Position numbers and translations under genes: made by a program
Assembly: GCA_018334995.1 (NCBI GenBank)
Contig: JAGXKW010000008.1
Coordinates: forward strand, 1-64,000
Direction of reading: 5' to 3'
DNA: 64,000 bases
DNA from: Wenzhouxiangellaceae bacterium
GTDB taxonomy: Bacteria; Pseudomonadota; Gammaproteobacteria; Xanthomonadales; Wenzhouxiangellaceae
Notes under the pieces: generated by a model
Database searches by the model: none
What the model saw: only the letters and a program-made list of their open reading frames with translations
Told to the model about the DNA's origin: nothing
Shown: positions 1 through 8,743 of the stretch, piece by piece
How positions within the stretch are numbered: the stretch's first letter is position 1
Layout of the letters: each line of letters begins with the position of its first letter

Positions 1-161
1 CCCCCGGCCTGCTGGTCGGCTTCGGTTCTGGGCGCCGGGTACATGATGCGCGAAATTTCCAGCTCCACCCCGCGCGGGTCTGCCCAACTCGAGAAATTGG
101 CCTCGCTGCAGAATGCGATGCGCAGCGGGGTCTCGGTCGCATAATCTTCGAACGACGTCAT
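1..161 (-). CDS. 5' part of a CDS running off the left edge; hypothetical protein
   Basis: Reverse complement from 161 reads MTSFEDYATETPLRIAFCSEANFSSWADPRGVELEISRIMYPAPRTEADQQAG without stop; family not recognised. Confidence 0.4.
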   Translation of the reverse strand, partial: MTSFEDYATETPLRIAFCSEANFSSWADPRGVELEISRIMYPAPRTEADQQAG

Positions 162-234
162 GACGGCAACGGCTCCCTCCTTTCGCGATGCGATCTTAGC
201 ATCCACGCAGTTTGCACGGCAGCACGCCCCGCGA

Positions 235-1131
235 TCACCTTCGGTAGCGAATCTCGCCGCTGCTCACAAGCACAGCCTGACCACCGACGTGCAGCGACGC
301 GAAAGTGGATTGACGCAAATCGAAACGCACCCGGATCGTCGCGGGACGGCCCATTTCGACGCCCTGCTCGACGCGCCAGTCAAAGCTGCCGTCGACCAGT
401 TCGCCGGCGGCTCGAAGCTGGGCCGGCAATCCGGCCGCGGCCGATCCCGTTGCCGGATCTTCGGCCACGCCGATGTGCGGACCGAACATGCGCACGTGCC
501 AGTCGGCCGGGCTTTCCTGCGCTGCCGGCGCGTACAACAGCACCCCACAGGCATCGCCCAGCGCCAGCGCCGCCCAGGCCGCGGTGTTCAGGCTGGCATT
601 ATTCACGGCTTCCAGCGGTGCGGCGGCATAGACGAAATCGATTCCGGCGCCGCAGCGACGCGGCCGCTCAGGGCCGCCGGCGACGCTCCCGCGTGGCAAT
701 CCCAGCGCCGTTTCCACCAGCCCGGTGTCGGGACCTTCGGCGACAACGCGCGGCAGGTTGGGGTTTTCGAATTCGGCGTGGCGGACCTCGCCGCTGCCCG
801 TAACCCGGACCGGGAAGCGTCCGGCGTCGAGCTGCAGTTCCAGCCCGCCCTGCAGGTCATGACGACGCGCGATGGCGGCCGCCGCGCCTACAGTCGGATG
901 GCCGGCGAACGGCAATTCACCGCCGGGCGTGAAAATGCGCAACCTGGCGTCGCAGCCGGCCTGTTGCCCTTCGAGCACGAACACCGTCTCGGAATAACCG
1001 AACTCCCGGGTGATCGCCTGCATCGTCTCGCCCGTCAGGACGTCGGCGTCGAACACCACGGCGAGCTGGTTGCCGGTAAAGCGCATGTCGGTAAACACGT
1101 CCCAGGTCTCGAATCGAAGGCTTTCGCTCAT
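235..1131 (-). CDS. PhzF family phenazine biosynthesis-like isomerase
   Basis: 298 aa; TGNQLAVVFDADVLTGETMQAITREFGYSETVFVL, FAGHPTVGAA and DPATGSAAAGL are PhzF hallmarks. Confidence 0.9.
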   Translation of the reverse strand: MSESLRFETWDVFTDMRFTGNQLAVVFDADVLTGETMQAITREFGYSETVFVLEGQQAGCDARLRIFTPGGELPFAGHPTVGAAAAIARRHDLQGGLELQLDAGRFPVRVTGSGEVRHAEFENPNLPRVVAEGPDTGLVETALGLPRGSVAGGPERPRRCGAGIDFVYAAAPLEAVNNASLNTAAWAALALGDACGVLLYAPAAQESPADWHVRMFGPHIGVAEDPATGSAAAGLPAQLRAAGELVDGSFDWRVEQGVEMGRPATIRVRFDLRQSTFASLHVGGQAVLVSSGEIRYRR

Positions 1132-1395
1132 CTCCGGATTTCTTCATTGGCGGGTCTTCCCCGAATTCTCGCATGCGCCCGGAACAGATATTTTCCCGTT
1201 TGGCCAAAAACAGGTGTATAGTGCTTTGAGCTGCAGAACACAGCAGTGGTTGATTTTGACCGTAATCCGAAAAGACTACCCTTCAATCTCCTCCATTTCC
1301 CTAGTTCAGGCTCCTTGAAAAGAGCGACAGCAGCACATCGGGCATCGCCGTTTTGGCAACCCGGTTTTTTCTAATCTCAAAGAGTAAAGATACAA

Positions 1396-1605
1396 ATGTC
1401 TAATACCACTGGTACAGTGAAATGGTTCAACGATGCGAAGGGTTTCGGCTTTATTTCGCAGGATGACGGCGGCAAGGATGTATTCGTGCATTTCAGCGCC
1501 CTGAACGGTTCGGGCTTCAAGAGCCTCGCCGAAGGCCAGAAGGTCCAGTTCGACGTGACCGACGGCGCCAAGGGCCCGCAGGCTTCCAACGTAGAAACGA
1601 TCTGA
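1396..1605 (+). CDS. Cold-shock protein, CspA family
   Basis: 69 aa; [31 protein letters not shown] has RNP1/RNP2 cold-shock motifs. Confidence 0.97.
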   Translation: MSNTTGTVKWFNDAKGFGFISQDDGGKDVFVHFSALNGSGFKSLAEGQKVQFDVTDGAKGPQASNVETI

Positions 1606-1634
1606 TCGCGATTACGTAGCAAGCTGATCGAAAG

Positions 1635-1660
1635 ACCCCGCCCCGTGCGGGGTTTTTCTT
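1635..1660 (+). terminator. Rho-independent terminator of the csp gene
   Basis: ACCCCGC-CCCGT-GCGGGGT stem-loop followed by TTTTCTT, about 30 nt after the stop. Confidence 0.85.
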
Positions 1661-1720
1661 GTTTATTGGCATCGAAATACCTGCCGTATTCGATGCTCGC
1701 CATTTGCGGCGCATGTCCGC

Positions 1721-1768
1721 GATTGTCACGACGATTGTCACGACGATTGTCACGACGATTGTCACGAC
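1721..1768. repeat. Four perfect tandem copies of a 12-bp unit GATTGTCACGAC
   Basis: Read directly; intergenic between csp and deoC. Confidence 0.95.
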
Positions 1769-1878
1769 AAGCGCCTCCGCTTCGCGTGCCGGCCTTGCGG
1801 CCGGTAGCTGGTGACGCGGTCGTTCAGCGTGGCACCGGATTCGCTATGCTGTGAATCCGGCCAAAGAAACTGCACTCG

Positions 1879-2616
1879 ATGGAAGATTCTCGCCAGCTCG
1901 CCACCCGCGCCGTCGGGCTTCTGGACCTGACGCGGCTCGAAGACGATCCCGACGACGTTCCGGTTCGCCGGTTGTGCGCACGCGCGCTGGCCGCGCCGGT
2001 GCGCCCGGCTGCGGTGTGCGTGTACCGGCGATTCGTGGCTACCGCGCGTCGGGCGCTGGGCGAGGATTCCGGCATCCGGGTGGCGACGGTGGCAAATTTT
2101 CCGGCCGGAAACGCCGAACCCAGGCTCGCGGGACTGGAATGCGAGCAGGCGGTTGCCGAAGGTGCCGACGAAGTCGACGTCGTGTTCCCGTGGCGCGCCT
2201 TGCGAATGGGCGACGAGGCAGTCGGAGCCGACCTGGTCACGGCCTGTCGCGATGCCTGCGGCCCGCGGCCGCTGAAGGTGATCCTCGAGTCGGGCATGAT
2301 CGACAGCGCCCATCACCTGCATCGCGCCGCCGAGATCGCGATCCACGCCGGGGCCGACTTCCTCAAGACCTCTACCGGCAAGGTCGCGGTGAACGCGACG
2401 CCGGAGGCCGCCGGGATCATGCTCGAGACGATTCGAGACAGCGGCCGGCCGGTCGGATTCAAGGTCTCCGGCGGCGTGCGCACGCTGGATGATGCGCGCC
2501 AGTACCTCCGCCTGGCCGAACAGATCATGGGCCCGGACTGGATATCGCCGGACCGTTTCAGGATCGGCGCGTCCGGTCTTCTGGACGTGCTGCTGGCAGC
2601 GCTCGAAGGACAATGA
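1879..2616 (+). CDS. deoC: Deoxyribose-phosphate aldolase
   Basis: 245 aa; ADFLKTSTGKV Schiff-base region and VGFKVSGGVRT. Confidence 0.95.
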   Translation: MEDSRQLATRAVGLLDLTRLEDDPDDVPVRRLCARALAAPVRPAAVCVYRRFVATARRALGEDSGIRVATVANFPAGNAEPRLAGLECEQAVAEGADEVDVVFPWRALRMGDEAVGADLVTACRDACGPRPLKVILESGMIDSAHHLHRAAEIAIHAGADFLKTSTGKVAVNATPEAAGIMLETIRDSGRPVGFKVSGGVRTLDDARQYLRLAEQIMGPDWISPDRFRIGASGLLDVLLAALEGQ

Positions 2617-2640
2617 ACTCACTCGACCCGACCGTTCCCA

Positions 2641-2672
2641 CCCCGGCCCTCGCCCGCCAACGGGAGGGGGAG
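2641..2672. repeat. GC-rich palindromic intergenic sequence between deoC and deoA
   Basis: CCCCGGCCCTCGCCCGCCAACGGGAGGGGGAG; resembles the sequence at 45331-45367. Confidence 0.4.
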
Positions 2673-2811
2673 TTGACTGCGTTTACCGCACTGCCAAAGT
2701 GCGCCCGCTCCTTCCGCGAGCGTGAAAGAGAAATTCTTCCGGTCGCCGATCGACCTGTTTGTTCGGATCGTCCCCCGTGTGCGGGTTCGGGCGGGGGCCG
2801 GAAGTAAACCC

Positions 2812-4170
2812 ATGCTGCCGCAGGAAATCATCCGGATCAAGCGCGACGGCGGCACGCTGGACGAGGCCGCGATCGGCGCGTTCGTCGCCGGCATCGCCGA
2901 CGGTCGCGTGGCCGACGAGCAACTGGGCGCATTCGCGATGGCTATATTCCTCAACGGCATGCGCCGCGCCGAATGCGTGGCGCTGACCCGCGCGATGCGC
3001 GATTCCGGGCGGGTCATGGACTGGTCGCCGCTGGTCCTGCCCGGCCCGGTGCTGGACAAGCATTCCACCGGCGGCGTCGGCGACGCCGTGTCGCTGATCC
3101 TCGGGCCCTGGGTGGCGGCCTGCGGCGGCTTCGTGCCGATGATCTCCGGACGCGGGCTGGGACATACCGGCGGCACGCTGGACAAGCTGGCCAGCATTCC
3201 CGGCTACGACCCGTTCCCGGATCCCGACCGTCTGGGCCGCATCGTCCGCGATGCCGGCGTGGCCATCATCGGTCAGACCGACGACCTGGCGCCGGCCGAC
3301 CGGCGCTTCTACGCCGTCAGAGACGTCACTGCGACCGTCGAATGTACGCCGCTGATCGTCGCCTCGATCCTGTCCAAGAAACTGGCCGCCGGGCTGGATG
3401 CGCTGGTCATGGACGTCAAGACCGGCTCGGGCAGCGTGATGGGCGCGCTGGAGCGCTGCACCGACCTGGCCGAAACCATCTGCGACGTGGCCGACGACGC
3501 CGGCACGCCAACCACGGCGCTGGTCACCGACATGGACCAGGTGCTTGCGCGCAACGCCGGCAATGCGCTGGAAGTCGCCGAAGTCATCGAGATCCTGCGC
3601 GGCGAGCGCACCGGCGGCCGGCTGCTGGAAGTCACGCGCGAACTGGCCGCCGGAATGCTGCTGGCCGGTCGCCTGTTCGAAGACCGCGACGGCGCCCTGG
3701 CCGAACTCGACCGGCGCCTGGCCAGCGGCGAAGCCGCGGAACGCTTCCAGGCCATGGTCGCCCGGCTCGGCGGCCCGGCCGATCTGCTGGAACGCTGGAC
3801 TGAAATTCTTCCGCGCGCCCCGGAGACCGTGCCGGTGGTACCGCCGCGACCCGGATCCATTGCGAGCATGGATGTCTACCGGGTCGGCATGGCGGTGGTG
3901 GAACTCGGCGGAGGCCGCACCCGCGCCGACCAGCGGATCGATCCTGCGGTCGGCCTGGAAGCCGTGGCCGGCATCGGCGAACACGTCGACGAACAACACC
4001 CGATCGCCCGCATCCACGCGCGCAGCCGGGCCGACGCCGAACGCGCCGCGGCCCGAATCCTGGCCGCCGTCGAGCTTGCCGAAGCCCCGGTCGCGCCGCC
4101 GCCGCTGATTCACCGCACCGTCGGCGCCGATCCGTCGCGGTCGGACAAGAGCGCGGGGCAGTCGTCATGA
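2812..4170 (+). CDS. deoA: Thymidine phosphorylase
   Basis: Start at MLPQEIIRIKRDGG; KHSTGGVGDAVSLILGPWVAACGGFVPMISGRGLGHTGGTLDKLASIPGY signature; upstream deoC, downstream cdd. Confidence 0.96.
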   Translation: MLPQEIIRIKRDGGTLDEAAIGAFVAGIADGRVADEQLGAFAMAIFLNGMRRAECVALTRAMRDSGRVMDWSPLVLPGPVLDKHSTGGVGDAVSLILGPWVAACGGFVPMISGRGLGHTGGTLDKLASIPGYDPFPDPDRLGRIVRDAGVAIIGQTDDLAPADRRFYAVRDVTATVECTPLIVASILSKKLAAGLDALVMDVKTGSGSVMGALERCTDLAETICDVADDAGTPTTALVTDMDQVLARNAGNALEVAEVIEILRGERTGGRLLEVTRELAAGMLLAGRLFEDRDGALAELDRRLASGEAAERFQAMVARLGGPADLLERWTEILPRAPETVPVVPPRPGSIASMDVYRVGMAVVELGGGRTRADQRIDPAVGLEAVAGIGEHVDEQHPIARIHARSRADAERAAARILAAVELAEAPVAPPPLIHRTVGADPSRSDKSAGQSS

Positions 4171-4574
4171 GCGATGTCGAACCCGCTGTCCTCGAGGCGC
4201 TGCTGCGCGCCCGCAAGGCCGCCTACGCGCCGTATTCGAATTTCCGCGTCGCCGCGGTGGCGGTCGCCGTCGACGGTCGCGCCCATCCGGGCTGCAACGT
4301 CGAGACCGCACACTACAAGAGCATCTGTGCCGAGGCCTCGGCGATATCGGCCATGGTCGGCGCCGGACAGCGCGAACTCGCCTCCATCTACGTACTGGGC
4401 CCCGAAGGCAGGGCCTGTTCGCCGTGCGGCGACTGCCGCCAGCGCATCCGCGAATTCGCCGGCCCCGACACCCGGATCGTGCTGGTCGATGCCGCCGGCC
4501 GGGTGTTGGAGCAATTCAGCGTGGATGAACTTCTTCCGTACGCGTTCGGGCCCGACAGCCCGGGCAAACCCTGA
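4167..4574 (+). CDS. cdd: Cytidine deaminase
   Basis: 135 aa; C-x-AE (SICAEASAI) and PCGDCRQ zinc motifs; overlaps deoA stop. Confidence 0.96.
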   Translation: MSDVEPAVLEALLRARKAAYAPYSNFRVAAVAVAVDGRAHPGCNVETAHYKSICAEASAISAMVGAGQRELASIYVLGPEGRACSPCGDCRQRIREFAGPDTRIVLVDAAGRVLEQFSVDELLPYAFGPDSPGKP

Positions 4575-4614
4575 ACGACGGGCAATGCCCGGGATATGCA
4601 GGAGACCACTATTC

Positions 4615-5754
4615 ATGATCCAGAAATTCAGACGATCGGCAAACCTGGCGATCCTGGCGCTTATGCTGGCGCTGGCATTCGCCGGCGTGCCAGGCGCCGT
4701 TGCCGCTGAACCGGAGTCCGACAGCATGAGTCCCGACACCGCCGCGCGATTCGCCCGGTTGGCGCTCGACTGCGTGGAGCAGGAATACCCGAACCTGATT
4801 CACCACGTTCTTTCCGGCGACGACGACGTCGCACCGCCGCGCAGGCTGACGCCCGCTTTCTACGGCTGCTACGACTGGCACTCGGCGGTACACGGCCACT
4901 GGCTGCTGGCCCGCCTGGCCCGGCAGTATCCGGAAAGCGAATTCGGCCGCGCGGCGGTCGACGCGCTGGCCCGCAATCTGACGCGCGAAGCGCTGCTGGC
5001 CGAGGCCGCCTACGTTTCGGACCCCGAGCGTACCGGCTTCGAGCGCCCTTATGGATTGGTCTGGCTGCTGCAGCTCATCGCCGAGCTCGACGAATGGGAT
5101 CAGCCGCCCGCCGCCCAGTGGCGCAAATGGCTGCGGCCGCTGGAATCGATCGCGGTGGATCGGTTATCCGAATGGATTCCGAAGCTCGCCTATCCGATCC
5201 GGGTCGGCGAACATGACCAGACCGCGTTCGCATTCGGCCTGGCCTGGGACTATGCCGAGCAGGTCGGCGACGACGAATTCAGGCAACTTCTGTCTGCGAC
5301 CGGCCGACGCCTTTACATGGAAGATCGCAATTGCCCGCTGCGTTACGAGCCTTCCGGACACGACTTCCTTTCGCCTTGTCTTTCCGAAGCCGACTTCATG
5401 CGCCGGATCCTGTCCGGCGAACGGTTCGGTGAATGGCTGGGCGAATTCCTGCCGACGATTGGCACGACGATTGGCACGACAATTGGCGAGCCGGACTGGC
5501 TGCCGGTGGCCCGGGTCACAGATCGCGGCGACGGCAAGCTGGCGCACCTCGACGGTCTGAACCTGAGCCGCGCCTGGATGCTGGAAGGCATTGCCGCGGC
5601 GCTGGGGGATGACGACCCACGCCGCGAACCGTTGCTGACCGCGGCCGGCGAACACGCAGAGGCGGGGCTGGCCGGAGTCAGCGGGGCGCATTACGAGGGC
5701 GGTCACTGGCTCGCCAGCTTTGCCGTCTATCTCGAAACCCGGCGCGGCTATTGA
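4615..5754 (+). CDS. DUF2891 family secreted protein
   Basis: Signal peptide MIQKFRRSANLAILALMLALAFAGVPGAVAA; YDWHSAVHGHWLLARLARQYP and HDQTAFAFGLAWDYA characteristic of DUF2891. Confidence 0.8.
   Translation: MIQKFRRSANLAILALMLALAFAGVPGAVAAEPESDSMSPDTAARFARLALDCVEQEYPNLIHHVLSGDDDVAPPRRLTPAFYGCYDWHSAVHGHWLLARLARQYPESEFGRAAVDALARNLTREALLAEAAYVSDPERTGFERPYGLVWLLQLIAELDEWDQPPAAQWRKWLRPLESIAVDRLSEWIPKLAYPIRVGEHDQTAFAFGLAWDYAEQVGDDEFRQLLSATGRRLYMEDRNCPLRYEPSGHDFLSPCLSEADFMRRILSGERFGEWLGEFLPTIGTTIGTTIGEPDWLPVARVTDRGDGKLAHLDGLNLSRAWMLEGIAAALGDDDPRREPLLTAAGEHAEAGLAGVSGAHYEGGHWLASFAVYLETRRGY
5457..5488. repeat. In-frame tandem repeat of GATTGGCACGAC (about 2.7 copies) inside the DUF2891 CDS
   Basis: Encodes ..TIGTTIGTTIGEPD; unit differs from 1721-1768 at one base. 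Confidence 0.9.
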
Positions 5755-5790
5755 GATCGGCCGGCGATTGCGCCGGCCCGGCCACTGCAA

Positions 5791-7515
5791 TCAATGCGTG
5801 CCGAGCGAGCCGGTATCTTTCGCACGCCTTTCGAGCCATTGCCAGACCCAGCCGTGCTGACGCGCGCGGCCGGTCAACAGGTATTCGAGCGTCTGGTCGT
5901 TGTCCAGGGTCGGACGGACGGCGCGTGCGGCCCGGCTGCGCCCGGCCATCAGGATGCGGTCGCCGATCTGCAGCATCTCGTCGTCTTCGGGGCACAGGAT
6001 GTCGCCGTCCTCCCGGCGCAGCAGCACGATCTCCAGCGGCAATCTTGAATCGCGCCGGCAAGGGTCGCGCAACAGCGTCCCCAGGGGCACGTCGATGCCC
6101 GCTTCGAGGGCACGTGCGATCGCGGGAGAACGCCTGGCACTGATGCGACCGGACGAAAGTTCCGGTGGCGCTTCGTCCTGGTGGCGAAGCAGTTTCGCCA
6201 GCAGCCCGCGCGCGAAGTCATCGTCCTGTTCCATCAGGGAAGCGAGAAAAGGTTCCACCAGGCCGGAGCTGAGCCGACTCAGCATGTAGCCGGCGATGAC
6301 TGCACTCGGCTGGGCCACGAAATCCGAACGGGCCGCCTGAAACAGGGCGTGTGTGGAAAAGCCGTTTTCCAGCGCGGCGAAAAACAGCTCCTCATTGAGA
6401 TCGCGCGCCGTGATCAGTATCGACAGGTTATCCGCGTCGTCGCTGGTTGCCGCGACAACCCCGACCGCGCTTTCGACGCCGGCCGCCTGCAGGGTTTCGG
6501 CCTGGGTGCCGCGCCCGGCGACCGTTCCCGAAGGCCGGCCCGGGCCCTGCGGATTGGGATCGATCATCGTGACCGTCATGCCGCGCCGTTCGAGCAGTTC
6601 CGCCACGGCCCGGCCCACCTGGGTATATCCACAGACGATCCACTGCCCCGCCGGCACTGGACGCGTCCGGGACAACCGGGCATCGGGCCCGGCCGAAATC
6701 CACTGGTACAGGCGAAACATGTCGGGGCGCGAAATCGCCAGGTCCATTCGACGCACGTATTCCTCTACCGGGTTGACCACGTAGTCGGTATCGAACGAAC
6801 GCATGTTGGCTGCCGCGTCCTCGGTGTCTGCGTGGGCGTGCACCACAACCGTATGATTGAGCAGTTTTGCGCTTATTGCGATCTTGAGGTTGATCCTGTC
6901 GCTTCCGGTGACGGCGATCACGCCGGCACACCAGCGATTGCGCAGACCCGCCGTGACCAGGTTGTCAGGCTTCTGCGCATCCATGACGAAAGCGGTGACC
7001 GAAACCCCGAGATCCTCGATTTCCAGCGTATCGACCTTTTCGCGGTTCTTTTCGACGATCACGATCGGATAGCCGCGTGCGCTCAGCGCACGAACCAGGA
7101 TGCGCCCCGTATCGCCGTAGCCGCATATGAGGTAGAAGGGCTGGCTCATCGAACGTATGCCGCGCGACTGGCGCGCGCGCCGCAACCCGCTGCGGTAGAC
7201 GGGATCCTGCATCAGCGAAATGATCGAACCGATGGAATACAACCAGGCGATCACGGTCAGGTAGATGCTGACCATGGTCCACATGCGCTGAGCCGGCGTG
7301 AAATCGTAGGGGATTTCGCCGAAGCCGATCGTGCTGCCGGTATAGCTGACCACGTAGAACGCCTCGAACAGGCTCATCCGCCAGGGATTGCCCTGGTCGT
7401 CCATGCCCGGCAGCAGGGTGAACCCGACCGTCGCGATCGCATAGGCCGAGATCAGCACGATCAGCGGCAGCCGCATGCGCCGGAAGAACAGAAACAGCAG
7501 CGATTCGGTTTTCAC
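5791..7515 (-). CDS. Ion channel with pore helix and two RCK/TrkA-N NAD-binding domains
   Basis: 574 aa; TIGFGE filter-like motif, two Rossmann domains (YLICGYGDTGRILV; WIVCGYTQVGRAVAELL). Confidence 0.85.
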   Translation of the reverse strand: MKTESLLFLFFRRMRLPLIVLISAYAIATVGFTLLPGMDDQGNPWRMSLFEAFYVVSYTGSTIGFGEIPYDFTPAQRMWTMVSIYLTVIAWLYSIGSIISLMQDPVYRSGLRRARQSRGIRSMSQPFYLICGYGDTGRILVRALSARGYPIVIVEKNREKVDTLEIEDLGVSVTAFVMDAQKPDNLVTAGLRNRWCAGVIAVTGSDRINLKIAISAKLLNHTVVVHAHADTEDAAANMRSFDTDYVVNPVEEYVRRMDLAISRPDMFRLYQWISAGPDARLSRTRPVPAGQWIVCGYTQVGRAVAELLERRGMTVTMIDPNPQGPGRPSGTVAGRGTQAETLQAAGVESAVGVVAATSDDADNLSILITARDLNEELFFAALENGFSTHALFQAARSDFVAQPSAVIAGYMLSRLSSGLVEPFLASLMEQDDDFARGLLAKLLRHQDEAPPELSSGRISARRSPAIARALEAGIDVPLGTLLRDPCRRDSRLPLEIVLLRREDGDILCPEDDEMLQIGDRILMAGRSRAARAVRPTLDNDQTLEYLLTGRARQHGWVWQWLERRAKDTGSLGTH

Positions 7516-7534
7516 GCCAGGCAGCCGGAAGCGA

Positions 7535-7918
7535 TCAGCGGCTCAGTCCCGCCGTATCCAGTGTCAGCAGCACCACCGACAGCAGGTTGGCCAGGAGCGC
7601 ACCGCCGGACAGCGACACGATGCTCGCCATCACCATGGGCGTCAGTCCGGCATCCGTCATGTGCACGGCCACCGACCAGACGATGGCGGCCGCGACCAAT
7701 TGCAGATCCACCACAAGGCTGGAGGCGAGCAGAACCGCACCCATCTGCGAACGCTCGCCGAACTTGAGCACGGTCGCGATCAGCCCGACCACCAGCGCAG
7801 CGAACAGTTCGTAGACGTTGTGATGATCCGGGTTGTCGATGTCGCCGAGGAAAAAACCGAAATTCAGCGTCAGCGCAAACAGCACGAAGAATCCGAAGAC
7901 CACCTTGCCCATGTTCAT
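7535..7918 (-). CDS. Small integral membrane protein next to the K+ channel (possibly DUF6394-like)
   Basis: 127 aa, about four hydrophobic segments; start overlaps nothing else. Confidence 0.65.
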   Translation of the reverse strand: MNMGKVVFGFFVLFALTLNFGFFLGDIDNPDHHNVYELFAALVVGLIATVLKFGERSQMGAVLLASSLVVDLQLVAAAIVWSVAVHMTDAGLTPMVMASIVSLSGGALLANLLSVVLLTLDTAGLSR

Positions 7919-8073
7919 GACAGGATCCCCTGCAGGAAATTGCTTGCATTATGCCTCAACCACTTCATTGTCGAAATGCAGGGCCGGGGCGGAATCTCCG
8001 AATCAAGACCTCCGGTGGATGGGTTACCATCGAGCCGAAGCGCCTGAGCCGGGCGCATGGGAGAGCCCCTGTC

Positions 8074-8736
8074 ATGAACGGCAAGAAACGCACTTTCGTG
8101 GTCATCGGCCTGGGGATTTTCGGCCGTACGATCGCCACCCAGCTTGCGAATTTCGGCAACCATGTGCTCGGCATAGACAGCGACGAAGGTCGGGTCAACG
8201 ACGTGATCGACGAACTCTCCGAAGCCGTCATTGCCGACAGCCGCGACGAACAGGCGCTGCGCGAAGCCGGCGTCGACCAGTACGACGTTGCCGTGGTCGC
8301 CATCGGTGAGGATCTGGAATCCAATGTCCTTTGCACCATGAACGCCAAGATGCTGGGCGTGGACGCGATCTGGGCCAAGGCGATGAATCGCACTCATCAC
8401 ACGATCCTGGAGCGTCTGGGCGCCGACCGGATCATTCATCCCGAAGAGGAAATCGGCCAGCACGTCGCACAGATGCTGCACAATCCACTGGTCCGCGATT
8501 ATCTGAGCCTGGGCGACGACAACTTTCTGGTCGACCTGTCAATACCCGATGAATTCGACGGCAGGCGCCTTGCCGAATTGAAGCTTTCCGAACACGACGA
8601 AATCCGGGTGGTCGGGATCGTGCGCGCCAACGATTACCTGGACGGACAGGATGAACAGATCGTGCTCGAGAGCGACGACAAGCTCCTGCTGCTCGGCCGG
8701 CGCGATACCCTGAGAGACTTCAGCGACAGCCTGTAA
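8074..8736 (+). CDS. TrkA/KtrA family K+ uptake regulatory subunit
   Basis: MNGKKRTFVVIGLGIFGRTIATQLANFGNHVLGIDSDEGRV RCK domain plus C-terminal RCK_C; internal start chosen within ORF 7951-8736. Confidence 0.92.
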   Translation: MNGKKRTFVVIGLGIFGRTIATQLANFGNHVLGIDSDEGRVNDVIDELSEAVIADSRDEQALREAGVDQYDVAVVAIGEDLESNVLCTMNAKMLGVDAIWAKAMNRTHHTILERLGADRIIHPEEEIGQHVAQMLHNPLVRDYLSLGDDNFLVDLSIPDEFDGRRLAELKLSEHDEIRVVGIVRANDYLDGQDEQIVLESDDKLLLLGRRDTLRDFSDSL

Positions 8737-8743
8737 AAAACCC

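Noticed and set aside
2722-2811. N-terminal extension of DeoA from the ORF track
   Set aside because: Extension is Arg/Gly-rich and non-homologous; MLPQEIIRIKRDGG at 2812 is the canonical start
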